Positions 22,600-34,894 of a DNA stretch of 64,000 nucleotides are shown here, piece after piece. Location of the stretch: NCBI GenBank assembly GCA_946699065.1, contig CAMPDV010000902.1, positions 1 through 64,000 on the forward strand, read 5' to 3'. How positions within the stretch are numbered: the first letter of the stretch is position 1; every line of letters starts with the position of its first letter. This stretch comes from Loxodes magnus. Lineage: Eukaryota; Ciliophora; Karyorelictea; Loxodida; Loxodidae. The notes below the pieces were generated by a model, which did not search any database, was not told the DNA's origin, and saw only the letters and a program-made list of their open reading frames with translations. A program made the position numbers and the translations under genes.

Positions 22600-24960
22600 T
22601 TAGGTCTTCATTATTGCTTTGATTTGATTTTTTTAGTTTAGTTTCTCTTCTTCTTGTATCTTTGTTCATTCTAAAAATGATTATTTTAAGTCTTCTTTAT
22701 TCAAATATTACTAATGGATTTATTTTTTCCTCAATCATTCTTAAAATCAAGTTATTTGTTAATGCTTTTGTTTTATGCTAGACCATGTTTTTTTAATCTT
22801 AAGATCAATATCTTCTAGAATTTATTTATTCTTTTTTGTTTCTTAATTTATTAATATTTGATTATATTCTAGCATTTCTTTTAAATTTTTCTCTATTTTT
22901 TATTAATTTCATTGTTTATTGTATATTTATTATTTCCTTCTTTTCAGATTTATGTTTATGTGTAAGTTTTATAATGTTTCTTGTATCTGAAGATTGTTTT
23001 CTTATATAATTTATCTGTAATACTAGCAATCAAAGACGTGTTCAAATTTTTCTTATTGCTAACTAATGCATAGTATCTACCCTTAATCAATATGTATTTC
23101 TGAGAGATCAGCTCTAAAAAATATTAATTGCGTTCTTAGTCTATAAATTAATTTTTATTCTTTTATTAATTCTTTGTTTGTTGTTATATAAGTAATTTTT
23201 TTTAATTTAGTCTTATTTTTATATTGTCTATAAATTATTTCGGTTGTTTTCATATCTTATATTCTCTATATTGTTTCCTTGAAAAAATGTTTTTGTTTTT
23301 TTTTAGATTTCTTTAGTATAATTGTTTATGTTAAGATCTTTTATTTATTCATTGTTTATTTCATAGTATTTTTCAATTTTTTTAATACTTTTTTTATATT
23401 TTGAGTTTTATTTTTAACTCTGTTTGAAAAGTTATTAGAATTTTGTATCTTATCTACTTTTTTCTTTTTCTTGATAATTTCTGAATTAATCTTATAACTT
23501 TTTGTAGAATTTTAAAAATCTTTATGCTGTTGAATCTTCAAATTTACATCAGTTGAAATCTATATACTATATTTCTTTAAATGATGCTTGTGGAATTTTC
23601 AAGTATTTTCTTAGGATTTATCTTTGTGCTATTTAGATTTTATTTTTTCATTTTGTTATTCCTAATTGAATACTATATGGGATTAATTCCGAGCAGTATT
23701 CTAATTTTGGCATTATAAATAATCTGAATAAGTTCTTAAAGTTAATTGGCTATGTTTTGTTATAGTTTTTAAAGAATTAGGATTAGAATATAAATATCGA
23801 TTATTAAAATTTCTTGAAGAGGTACTCAATCTGAACCTTTTCTTCATTAAGTTAGTTTATTTGATATCCTAGGTATTAAATTTGTTATTTCTATTAAATT
23901 TTTTTCCTAATAGAAAAAGTTCAATCTCTTTGTTCGTTGTCTTTCTATTCTTGAGTATTTATATAAATTCTCATTTCTCCGTGTTAATATTAAGTCTTAT
24001 TAATTTAAAAATGTTTTCAGTTTCGTTTAGTAAGATTTACATATTTTTTTGATTATTTGATGATAGTATTAAATCATCTGCTCAAGCAAGTTTAGCATGA
24101 TAATTTTTTTGAATTTTATGCCCTAGTTTTTCATATTTTTCTAAATACCTTAATACTATATCAAAGTATATTATTGCTAATATTGGTTCACTTGAGCTGC
24201 CTTGTAAGACTCCATTTACTAACCGAATTTTTCTAGTTATTTCTTCATCAAGATAGAAGTTAATTTATACTTTTTAATATGTATCTTTTATTATATTAAT
24301 TATATTTTACGAAATGTTTAATCTTTTCATCTGGTCAAATAAAAATCTGCGATTTATTGTGTCGAGCATTTTTTCTACATCAATTAACGTGATTAATAAG
24401 TCTTCATTATAATTTTATTTTTTCTTTTTATTTTTATAGTTTTCTATGATTTGTTTTAATTATCATATATTATTAGCAGTTTGCATCTTTTTTATAAATC
24501 CTTTTTAATCTTTATTTAATATATCTTAATATTATATTTCTTAGTATAATTGGTTAGTTACTAATTTATCTAATATTTTTTAAATTACGTTTATGAGTGC
24601 TATCGGTCTGTAATTTTTTCAAATTTATTTGTTTCCTTTTTTGTGAAGCATTATTACTTTAACTTTGTTCATATTTTTAGGTAGTTTTTATTGCTTCTAA
24701 CAATTTTAGAAAAATTTGCATAGTATTTATCATAGTTCGTGTGATGCGTTTTTTATTAGTTCATTTGATATTGAATCAGATCCTTGAGCCTTATTGTTAG
24801 TAAAAATCTTATTACATCTCATACTTACTAGTATAGAATATTTTCTCATTTTTTATTTTTAATCTTTCTTTAATATTAGTTCCATAGATTTTGTAAATTT
24901 CTTTATTAATTTAGTTATTTTAGTTTAGAGAAAGATTTTATTATTTATTAAATACATTTT
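22600..24960 (-). mobile_element. non-LTR (LINE) retrotransposon reverse transcriptase
   Basis: On the minus strand the RT domain reads in order: NNKAQGSDSISNELIKN, MLHKKGNKQI-TGA-KNYRPIALIN, DQKGFIKKMQTANNI, motif A TLIDVEKMLD, motif B RLVNGVLQGSSSEPILAI, motif C AKLA-TGA-ADDLILS, and INTEK-TGA-EFI. After one frame change near 23,820 comes the thumb/connection region (FIMPKLEYCSELIPYS; QIAQRQILRKYLKIPQ), and a coding-like tail continues to about 22,600 (KIKKTWSSIKQKHQQ). The RT acts by target-primed reverse transcription. The catalytic pair DD is kept, but motif A has M-L in place of A-F. From about 24,930 to 23,820 the frame is unbroken apart from five TGA. No endonuclease domain is recognised upstream. 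Confidence 0.85.
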
Positions 24961-25424
24961 TCTCCCAATTTTGAATGAAGTCTTCTTATTACATTTTCGT
25001 CAGGTTAATTTTTGTTCCTTTTTTTGGGTTTAAAATATTTTTGGGTTAATTGGGCATTTCTTGATTATTAGCATTTAGGAATATTGATTAATAATTAGTA
25101 TTTTGCTGTTGTTGTTCTTTTTACATTTTGGTGTACTAGTTTTTTTCTTTTAAATATATCTTTTTGAGTTTTAATATGTAATCGTTATTTCTATTATATT
25201 AATTTATTTCTTACCTTATTTACTGATCTATAGCTACTAATACTTGACTATTAACTTAACTATCTAGCCAAGTATTTTAACTCTCTCTATTTAACTCTCT
25301 CTATTCTTGAAAACATATTGGTTGAGATTATTTATTAGGTAAAAAATAAGATTTCCTTGCTACTTAAACAATAACGTCTATGCTGAAGGGATTTTAGTCT
25401 AATAAGCTTAAAATAAAGTAATGG

Positions 25425-25690
25425 TACTTTGTATCCCCTTTTGCTCTAAAGGTTTAAGTAATTATTCATCTTTCTGTAAATTAAAAGTATGTGTCTTATG
25501 GATCAATTAGCAAGATTAGTCTAAACATTTGATGCTCAAATTTTTCTAGAAATAATAAGATGCGCAAGTGAGAGAAATATTGTGGTTACATGGAAGAAGC
25601 ATGGGGACTTTGATCTATCGATATCTGGGTTGGAAGACATTTAAGGTAATTAGTTTGATGATGATTTTTAGAAAATGAATGGTTAGCTTA
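25425..25690 (+). pseudogene. possible alpha/beta-hydrolase fragment
   Basis: One frame gives REILWLHGRSMGTLIYRYLG, in which G-R-S-M-G fits the nucleophile elbow G-x-S-x-G of serine hydrolases. The preceding 40 residues (VMVLCIPFCSKGLSNYSSF) could be the HG-containing strand but are degenerate. No catalytic Asp or His can be placed. Weak call. Confidence 0.22.
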
Positions 25691-25699
25691 GATGAGTAG

Positions 25700-26299
25700 A
25701 ATTAGCAGAATTAAAGAAAAAGAATAATAAAATATTAAAGTTACTATCTTATTTTATATATCTATTACTATATAATAATTATTAAAAAGAATTAATTTTT
25801 ATATTAATCTTAAGCAATAAAAATATAATTAAAATATCATTTTATTAAAAAAGGGATTTTTGAAAACTTTAATTATCATAAATACTTTCTTTATCAAAAG
25901 ATCTTTGCTAATATTTTTAATCATTTAACTATTAACTTTTAATATTCCAGAAAACTAATTCTCTTCCTACTCTTTTTTCTGCATGTATTTTTAATGGTCA
26001 TTATATGTAAATTCTGCTAATTGCTGCAAACAGAGAATACATTAAGTAATAAATATAAATTAGAAAATTTTAATATATAACCATTACTAAAACCAGATAA
26101 TCTTCAACATTTACCCTTCAAAATCTTGGATCCAATCAGAGAACTCTCTTAGATTAGAAATATAATCACATTTAAAAATAGTTGTATCACAATTTTTTGA
26201 TGATGGTAATTTTTGTAATTATGCCTTATATCTGATAATTAATAATTGGATCTTTCTGGTGTTCTACTTGTTGAGGTTTGTTGATTTCTAGTATTGAAA
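25700..26299. other. AT-rich non-coding stretch
   Basis: No coding frame with motifs, RNA gene or tandem array is visible. Confidence 0.45.
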
Positions 26300-27440
26300 A
26301 TGTTATTGATTTTAGCATGGTGTATATTTTGATTTATAGACAATAAATATTAAATTAATGATTTTACTAAATCAATTTAATTTTTTTACTAATATTATTA
26401 TTTTTCTTCTAATTTTAGTTCAAAAATCTAAATTTAAAATAAGTACCTTTCATTATGTTAATAGATTTAATCTAGTTCAAATTTATAAAAATTAAGGATA
26501 TTTAAAAAATTTAGTTTTATAAATTAAAAAGAGTAATTTATTAGTAACATTATAAAATATAATTATAATTAACAATTGTATCATTTAAAAAACTATTATT
26601 CAAATTATGTCTTAATTATACATTTTTTAGCTCACATCATTGTGCACAAAGCATAAACTTCAAATTATATCAAACCTTTATATTTTTAAATCATAGATAT
26701 TCAATTACTATATTCACATTTAGAATTAATCAATATCCAAATTCTAAATTTATCTTCTATTCAAAAATTCCTTTTTCAAATCAAAAAACTAACCAAGTCT
26801 TTATTAGTGGATCAACAGATATTCATAAGTTCTAACTTGAAACATTTTAACTTTTTTGCTAATTAATATGTTTTTTCACTCATCTATTTGTTAAATATTT
26901 ATATTCAATTTATTTAACAAAGAAAAATACATTTTTAGTTATAATTTTAGCAATTCTCAATTCATAAATATACATATCAAATCATTAATTGTCTTTTTAT
27001 TACATTATCTTTACCTATATTAAATATATAACTAAATTCATCAATTCTTATTTTAAAAAAACTAAACATTCTATCAAATCACTAATAGGATCAATATTTC
27101 AAATCCATTATTCAAATATATATCCAATATTTACTATTAAAACACTAACCTTTTCATCTTTCTAAATTATTACCAAAAACAATAAATTAATCTTATAACT
27201 ATTTTTAAATATTAAACATCCTCTAATACTTATTATCTACTAATTTTTAACTTTATCATTATTTTATTTTTATTATCATTTTTTTAGCCTAAATAATAAA
27301 ATTTAAAAAATTCCGTACAAAAATCTTTAGTATAAAATGCTGAACAAAAAGCGAAAATTATTTGTTTAGTTTAAAAATAACTAAAAGTGAATATAAAAAA
27401 CTTTCTTAGACATATTATATTCAGTTTTTAAAATTTTCTT
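26300..27440 (+). repeat. diverged, truncated copy of the 3.6-kb dispersed repeat (copy 0)
   Basis: It matches internal parts of the copies at 34,895 and 47,195. The stretch around 26,800 (TTTATTAGTGGATCAACAGA) corresponds to 36,910 and 48,950 (TTTATTAGTAGATCAACAAA), and at 27,311 the conserved box TTCCGTACAAAAATCTTTAG occurs. Downstream, 27,360-27,430 matches 49,620-49,700 but is missing from the copy at 34,895. It is more diverged than the other two. Confidence 0.7.
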
Positions 27441-28189
27441 TTATTTTCACAAAAGCTTTAAAATTTTCTTTTTAATTAAAAATGAAATTTTGATTTTCGA
27501 GTTTTTTAACACTTAACATTAAAAAAAAATTCATTTTTAACTTGTCGATTTCTCAACTATAAAATAATTTTTGTCCACTCATTAATTTCCAAAAAAATTA
27601 AGAAATTTTTTATTATTTTAAACCTTTTAAAAATTTAAATAAATGAATTCGCATATTCTCTTTAAAACTTTTCGAATTCTTTAAAAAAAAGCATATCAAT
27701 TTATACTTATTATTGAAAAATAGGGTTTGACTCTGACATAAAAATAAATTTTTCTCTTTTTTTTTTAAATTAAAAGTCCCTAAAATATTATTCTCTTATT
27801 TGCATATAATATATAAAATGTTTAGGTTTTAAATCTATATTTTTCCAAAACGAATTTTTAATATATTTCAACTATTTTTTCAAAACATTTTTAAAATTTT
27901 AACTTCTTCATATATAGACCTAAAATAGCAGAAAATAAATCAATTAGAAAACTTTCTGTCATTACGTAAAAATTTAATTTAGAAAAATTATATAAATACT
28001 TAGCACTCTTTACATTTTTTAATCTTTATTATGATTTGCATCTCTTTATCCAGTTTTTACTTTATTATTCCGTTAAATAAAGATCGAACTTGTGCAAATC
28101 AATAAGTTAAAAAAAATAAATAAAAATTTCGTAAATGTTTTAAGCAAAATTTAATTTAAAAAACAAAAAATATCATAACAAAATTGACC

Positions 28190-28830
28190 TAATTAACAAA
28201 ATAAATTGAATTGAACAAATTAACTAAAGTGATCAAATTAACCGAATTTACTTAATTAACCAAATTAACCAAATTAACCAAATTAACTGAATTAACCAAA
28301 TTAACCAAATTAACTGAATTAACCAAATTTACCGAATTTACTTAATTAACCAAATTGACCAAATTTACTTAATTAACCAAATTGACCAAATTAACCAAAT
28401 TAACCAAATTAACCAAATTAACCAAATTAACCAAATTAACCAAATTAACCAAATTAACCAAATTAACTGAATTAACTAAATTTACCGAATTAACCAAATT
28501 AACCAAATTAACCAAATTAACCAAATTAACCAAATTAACCAAATTAACCAAATTAACCAAATTAACCAAATTAACCAAATTAACCAAATTAACCAAATTA
28601 ACCAAATTAACCAAATTAACCAAATTTACTTAATTAACCAAATTAACCAAATTAACCAAATTAACCAAATTAACCAAATTAACCAAATTAACCAAATTAA
28701 CCAAATTAACCAAATTAACCAAATTAACCAAATTAACCAAATTAACCAAATTAACCAAATTAACCAAATTTACTTAATTAACCAAAAAAATAAAAAAATA
28801 AACTAAATTGACTAAGTTAACCAAATTAAC
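28190..28830. repeat. 9-bp minisatellite (AATTAACCA)n
   Basis: Unit AATTAACCA is repeated about 60 times, nearly perfectly between 28,379 and 28,770. The block AAATTTACTTAATTAACC recurs as an interruption near 28,248, 28,338, 28,364, 28,624 and 28,769. Because 9 is a multiple of 3, both strands stay open and would give tripeptide repeats. I regard that as a by-product, since flanks are non-coding. The left edge is more degenerate (GAATT, CTGAATT variants). Confidence 0.95.
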
Positions 28831-29479
28831 TAAATAAAAAAATGATTTAAAAGTTTAAAATTTTTAAAAGCTCTTTTATTTAAATTTAATAGATTTAAAA
28901 ATATAAATAAATTAAAGATAAAAATAACTTAAATAGCTTTATAAAATAGTATAATTAATTAAAATCATAATTAATTGTATTTTGTCTTTCAATTTTATAA
29001 AATAAGTAAACTTAGGCTTTATAAACTGGATATTTTTTCTATTAATACTATTTAATAGTTTTAAGGTTTAAATTCTTACTTTTATAGCCATCTTTAGCAA
29101 TAAACAGTCTACACACTGATATTAGGAATTGGCGCTGTGCTTGAATAAAAATAGAGGATTGCGTTTAAGGTGATTTGTTAGGTTTAAAGTATAATAATTG
29201 ATATATTAAATTTTGGTTAATTAGGTGTATTTAAATGATATTTGGAAAGTTGTATAGTAGTGAGTTAAAAAAATATAGTTAGAGCATGAGGAAAATAAAT
29301 GATAATTAAGGTTCTAGGTTGTCTACAATTATAAATGATAAAATTTATCAAGCATCATAAGTTAAATTAAATTTTATCAATAAATATATATATTTTATTA
29401 TATTTGCTATTTTCATTAAATATATAAAACAACATAAATAAACTACAATAAAAACACTTTCTAATGCTCACAAATAAAG
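28831..29479. other. AT-rich non-coding stretch
   Basis: Apart from A/T runs, no gene or repeat is recognised. Confidence 0.45.
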
Positions 29480-31065
29480 CTAATAATTGTTTATTATATA
29501 CTTATAACCAACCTTTGAATACTCAAATAATCATTCTATCATTATATCTGATACTAATATAAACGTATAAAAAGAATAATTATTAATATTTTTTAAAGAT
29601 TTAAATTAATAAGATTCATAATTAAGTATATAGTTAGCCTCCTTATTTTATCACTAAAGTAAATCAACACCACCTTTATTTATATTAATCCACAAACTTA
29701 CCCCCTTATTTTTTTAGATATTAACTTGCATTCTATTATAATAAAAAATAAATATGTTACCACCTAAAATTAAAATAATCATAAACAAATTACAATCTAT
29801 AAATGGAAGATATTCTATAAACTTTCTTACATCAAAATTAATTAAATTCCAATTACATTATATATTGGATTATTCAAATCAAATTACCTCTAATATTGTA
29901 AAAAGTACAATCACTTTTACCAACTTTAAACATATGTCAAATTTTAAATTACTCACTTATTAGAATTTTAAATATTTACTTTATTGGTCCATACAATATT
30001 AAATGTCAACTTACATCCTATGTGTTAAAAATCTTTAATGTCAACTTACTTCCTGTGTTTTAAGACAATATTTTTAAATAAACCTACCTATATTAAAAAT
30101 AAACTTTAGAAATGTGTCCTACATCCATTAATAAGATTATTTATTTTAAACTTACCATCTACATATTATTATTATTTTTAAAACCATTTCCATTACAGCT
30201 ATTACCCATCATATTATAAGATCGTCTAGTTTCATTCTAACTCATTATTATTCTTAACCATCTTCAATCACCATGAGTATAACTTATTATATCATGCTCT
30301 TTAATTACTCCATAGTAGTATCTTATTTAACTGTTAGATTCACAGATTTATAATTCGGTGATATCGATATTTAGATTCCTTAATTTACGACCTTTGTCGA
30401 TTAAGATTAGGAAGCTTTCCCCTAGGTATTTTAAATATTTTTGACTTATTGATTTAAAGAAGTATTTATTGCTAGACTTACTACTAACTTTATTAAACTT
30501 ATATTTACATACTTTGAAGCTCATTCAACTAACATGTATGCTATTTTCTTTCCTGCAATAAAGTTTTGATCTATTTGGTAAATTAGATCTCTCCTATTAT
30601 AAATTGATAATTTACTAACTTAACTCCCGATTGTATGAAAGATGATTATTGTTAAGCTTAGTAAGTAAATAAATTTGGCTTCTACGTATTAATCTAGTTT
30701 GTAGATGATTATGGTTTCTGTAAGTGTTATGTTTGTGTTTTTGATAGTAGTGTTTTTAGTGGTATAAAGATAAATTGCACTTATGGTTTTGTTTAAGAGT
30801 CTGTAACTGGTTGTAATGAATATTATGGTTTTGATATAAATTTTGGAATTAAATCTCTTAGACTATTCCTTTAACTTATTTTTATAGTTTTATAATTTGA
30901 AGTTATTTTGTTACAAGATAGTATTTTACTGCTAGAACATTCTTTTACTCTATAATTCTATTACTTTCTAGTTGTGAGATATTTATATTCTTAAGTCATT
31001 CAACACCAAATCATCCAAATCATACTCATTAGTAGCTTAAAGTAATGTTTAAATCTATTCTTTAA
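29480..31065 (+). repeat. segmental duplication copy A (partner of about 51,480-54,090)
   Basis: The order of matching blocks is the same in both places and orientation is direct: a CCCCCTTATT block (29,702 and 51,516), a stretch with TTACCATCTACATATTATTA (30,149; 53,231), then ATAATTCGGTGATATCGATA (30,350; TTATTCGGAGATACTATCGA at 53,446), then AAATTAGATCTCTCCTAT (30,580; 53,564). Copy A has about two degenerate satellite-like units (ATGTCAACTTACATCCTATG) where copy B has a 1.4-kb array. Confidence 0.85.
30200..31065 (-). pseudogene. 3' fragment of a RING/B-box/coiled-coil/Ubl gene
   Basis: This is the counterpart of the C-terminal half of the gene at 53,262-55,040. The coiled-coil parts are shifted in frame, and the Ubl start reads KSVNLTVKQDTTMEQLK against KSVKLVVKQDTKI-TGA-QLC. 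Homology stops abruptly near 31,065, so the RING, B-box and first coiled coil are absent. Broken frames show that it is a relic. Confidence 0.65.
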
Positions 31066-31071
31066 TAAAAA

Positions 31072-32110
31072 AGATGGACGAAATATAGAATTAACTAGTT
31101 TTTAATGTGACTCTTCTTTAATTAATTTCAAAAAAGCTAGAAATTCATAGGGAAAGCACAAACAGATGCAATAAACCTCCAAAAGATCTGGAGTTGCTAT
31201 AAATTAAATAAATAAACCTAATAATTAATTTATTAAGGTAACTACTTAAAAATTGTAGTCAAAAACCGGAAAACTAATTCATACGCGTTCAATTTAAACT
31301 ACTTAGAAACTCTCTTCAACGTGGGCATTAATCGTAATTAAAAAGTAAGACTCTATTCAGGAACTTCAACCACATCCAAAGCATCAATAAAGGTAACGAT
31401 TAAATCTTTTAAGACTTAAAATGGAAGAAGCATGAAGAATTAATAGGCAATATAAAGATACTAAAGTTGATACTGGACAATGAGAAAAAGCATTAAGAAT
31501 ACGCAGTACATGAACAAACTTTAAGCAGTACTATAAATATATCAAAAGACTAGAAGAGTATTAGAAAAAGCATGCTGCAATCTAGACTTTTTATTAATTA
31601 TAAATCTAATCTTCCAACTGTGTGCTTATAAGCCACCTTATTGGTGTCTCAAGTAATCTTACATAGTTCTTATTTAAAAACAGTCAGTGGTGTTTTAATG
31701 ATTAGTTAAAGGAATTAAGCAATTAAATAGAAAAGCTCAAGGATAAAATTAAAACAAAAGCAGTAAATAAGTCATTTACTTTATGGATATATTAGCACAT
31801 AGCATAGAAGCAGAATGAGCATCTAAACTAGGCAGCGCTAGTCTTTCGTTAATAATTCATCCAATTAAACGAAGACAAATGCATGAATTTCTTAGTTTTA
31901 TAGGTGATGAAATGCTAATAATAAGCATTAAAAAAGGAGAAGGGCATAGAGTAACCTCTTTAGTTAATGACTAAGAAAATATAAGCAAAAGTACTGGCAA
32001 AAACTGGATAGAGCGTATTATGAAAATGAAAGGAAGGTATAAAAAGATAAATGGCCTAAAATAGACAAAGGATTAGGAAATGTTTGTAAAAATAAGAAAT
32101 AATGGTAGAA
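31072..32110 (+). pseudogene. unidentified helical protein remnant
   Basis: ATG at 31,072 opens MDEIQNQLVFNVTLLQL and the frame is good to about 31,530 (LIGNIKILKLILDNEKKHQE). The best frame then shifts by +2 and reads QWCFNDQLKELSNQIEKLKD and ALVFRQQFIQLNEDKCMNF to about 32,000. It starts exactly where duplication copy A ends. No family is recognised. Confidence 0.4.
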
Positions 32111-33685
32111 ATTGAATTCTAAAGATATAGTTAAAATGGTAAATAAAGATATGCTTTGATGGTAGTAAAAAGAAGATAAAAGAGTAATTTTGGAATAATA
32201 GTAATGAATAATAGTATTAAATGTAAAATAATGAAATTAGTGATAAAGCAATATTACTAATGCTGATAATAATATTATTTACCTTTAGCTTAAAATTAAA
32301 CTGGTGACTTAAGAAATGTAATATAATGAATTAGTCTAATGAAAAGTGATTTACTTAATAAGATAATATGACTAATAGATAAGAAGCAATAATGAAATGC
32401 TAATTAATATAGCAAAATATGAACGAGATATTTAAACTTTGATAAGTAACTAAGAAATATCAAAAGTATATTGTAAAACTTATATAAATAAAATGTATTA
32501 GAAATATAAACTATTATAGAATTATTTTTAGTCATTCAAATCTGATATATATCACAAAAAACTACCAAAATAACTAGTTCATTACTTAAACTAACTTCTC
32601 CACTTATTACAGTAGCTAAATCATGAAATAATTAGTATAGTTTAAGAAATGTAATAGCAAAACTATGAGAATTAAGTAAATTCAATAGATGAACTATAAT
32701 CTAATTAAGAGATTTAAATTGAAGCCAATGCTAATTAAAGCTAAGCTTAAATGATAGCAGCAAATAATTCATAATGATAAAACTTTAATAAAATTGAAAT
32801 TTTACTAAACAGATCACTTTCTAAATAAAACTAATAATAGAATACAACTAATACAACAAATTACCTAATAACTAATAATAACCTTAACTCATACTGTATC
32901 ATTCTTAATATTCTATAAAACTAAAATAACTTTATAGATACAAAGCTTAAATGCAAATCTTTTCATCTTTAATTACATTAGTAAACATTATCAATTATCA
33001 AATTAATATCACTTTTCTAAATTCAATTCTATTCAAATCACCAAATTCAAATTATTAAACTATTATTTTCCAATCTAACATACAAAGGGAATTAGTAATT
33101 TTAGAAGAAGTAATATGTAAATTCATAAACTTAAACATTATATGCAAATATTTAAACTAAAGATAGTATTATCTAAACAGATTATTTAAATCAATAATCA
33201 ACAGTTCTTCTCTAAAATTTCTCAAACTAATATAATCAAACAAGTTAATTTCAACCATTAATACCAACCATTCAATCTATTATAACATAATATAATAACT
33301 AATACTCTCAAGATTAACATTATACTATACCATTAATATCATTACTTATATTTACAATACCCAAAATATCTTTATATTACAGATAAAAAACACCAGTTTT
33401 AGAAATTTAATTCCAATTTCCAAATTATTTATTTAATTATCTACTATAACCTGAAAAAACCATTAATCAAACTAAACTTATTTTATTTACGCTATCTATT
33501 ATTAAAATATGCAACATTTCTTGTAAAAAGTCTCTTAGGATCCATCCCAATTCATTTAAGATTAGCAAAAAAATGCTCTAAGAACTCAAAGCTATGTAAT
33601 AGGAGAATTTTAAACTTTAAAAAAACGTATAAGAGTTTAAAGGAAGAATCGCATGCCTAATGTCTAACACATCAATACTAAAAAA
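32111..33685. other. AT-rich non-coding stretch
   Basis: Long A/T runs with no recognisable gene or array. A few C-rich words occur near 32,870-33,400 without order. Confidence 0.45.
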
Positions 33686-33689
33686 TGAA

Positions 33690-34050
33690 AATTCCTAACC
33701 AGGTCAATCTGAGATTTGAACAAATGGGAGTCAAATTCAATCAATTAGCAGAATTGACTGAAAGTTTATTTCTAAAAATACAACAACAAATGATCCCATG
33801 GATATGGAACCGAATATCAAACCAGCAAAAATTCCGACAGTAAAAAATAGAAATTAATGCCGATATTGCAGGAAATATGGTCACATTTAAGATATTGCTG
33901 AAAATTCTTATAAAATAAAATTTCGAAAGCTTTAAGTTATGAAAACTCATAAATAATTTATACTGCACTCCAGAAGTTTTATAATACAGAAAAATATGTA
34001 CATAGGAAATGAACTCTTGAAGACATCTCATTTGCTCAATAAATTTAAAA
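33690..34050 (+). mobile_element. retroelement ORF1 remnant with degenerate CCHC knuckle
   Basis: CRYCRKYGHIQDIAE at about 33,858 matches the first three ligands of a C-x2-C-x4-H-x4-C zinc knuckle, with the last Cys lost. Downstream DNA (TTTATACTGCACTCCAGAAG) matches 61,280-61,300 on the other strand (AATTATACTGTTCTCCAGAA), where an intact double knuckle occurs. So this is a second, inverted and more decayed copy of that ORF1. Confidence 0.55.
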
Positions 34051-34894
34051 TATTTAATATATTTGAATCGAACTCGATTGAAGCAAGATATTTTTAATTA
34101 AAAAGGGTGAACGGAGTACTGCAAGATATATATCAAAAGAAAAAGAATCAGAAGAAAATTTAAAATAGAATAATACTTAAGATAATTTTAAAATTTAAAC
34201 TTTTTGATTAGTGGCAGACCAAATAAAGGTGTTATCACGTAAATAAATAATGTTATGTTAAGTTAAATTATCAATATATTTTTAATTAATGATAGTCTAT
34301 GTTGATATTAAATAAAAATTTAAGCTGATTTATTAGGTTAATCTGGTAATGTCTATCTTAGTAAAGTATGTATTTAAATATAATGTTTATATAATTATTT
34401 ATTAGTTTATAAATTTTAAGATATTTTAGTTGGAATCAATAATTATAAACATTTAAATATTTAACAACATTATTTCAAATTACTATCTAATTTTACTAAC
34501 TACAGATATCAAAACTATACAACATTTTAAATCACTAATTTCATTAACTATATTCAACAACTAATATACCAAAATATCAATCTTCAAATTACCTATTTAT
34601 TCTTATACTTTAAATACTTCCCACATAAATATACTAAATATATGTGTGCACCAAAATACATACACACATTTTCAATCATCTCTACTTTTTATACATTTCC
34701 TTAAATAATTTGTAAAGAATATAAATATAAGACATAATCTACTTAAACTAACCATTTATTTTTAATAAATATCAGAAATAAATTTTCAATTATATTAAGA
34801 TTTTACAAAGAAAAAAGAAATTAAATATTTGAAAATATCTATTAAAATTAAATAGAGTTAAAGGTATAATTAAAATAAAATTTTATAAGCGATG
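34051..34894. other. AT-rich non-coding stretch
   Basis: No gene seen. A short CA-rich word cluster (ATACACACATTTTC) lies near 34,660. Confidence 0.4.

Noticed and set aside
24000-24700. TGA read as cysteine (Euplotes-type code)
   Set aside because: Two RT sites would suit Cys, but the GPS-motif, protease and membrane-span sites fit Trp, and Euplotes does not read TAA/TAG as Gln.
28369-28633. Open frames on both strands giving tripeptide-repeat proteins
   Set aside because: They follow automatically from a 9-bp repeat without stops. Flanks are non-coding and no start context is seen.
29505-29525. Tetrahymena-type chromosome breakage sequence (ATAACCAACCTTTG)
   Set aside because: Only the AACCAACC core matches; several required positions differ. 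A second AACCAACC at about 41,172 also fails.
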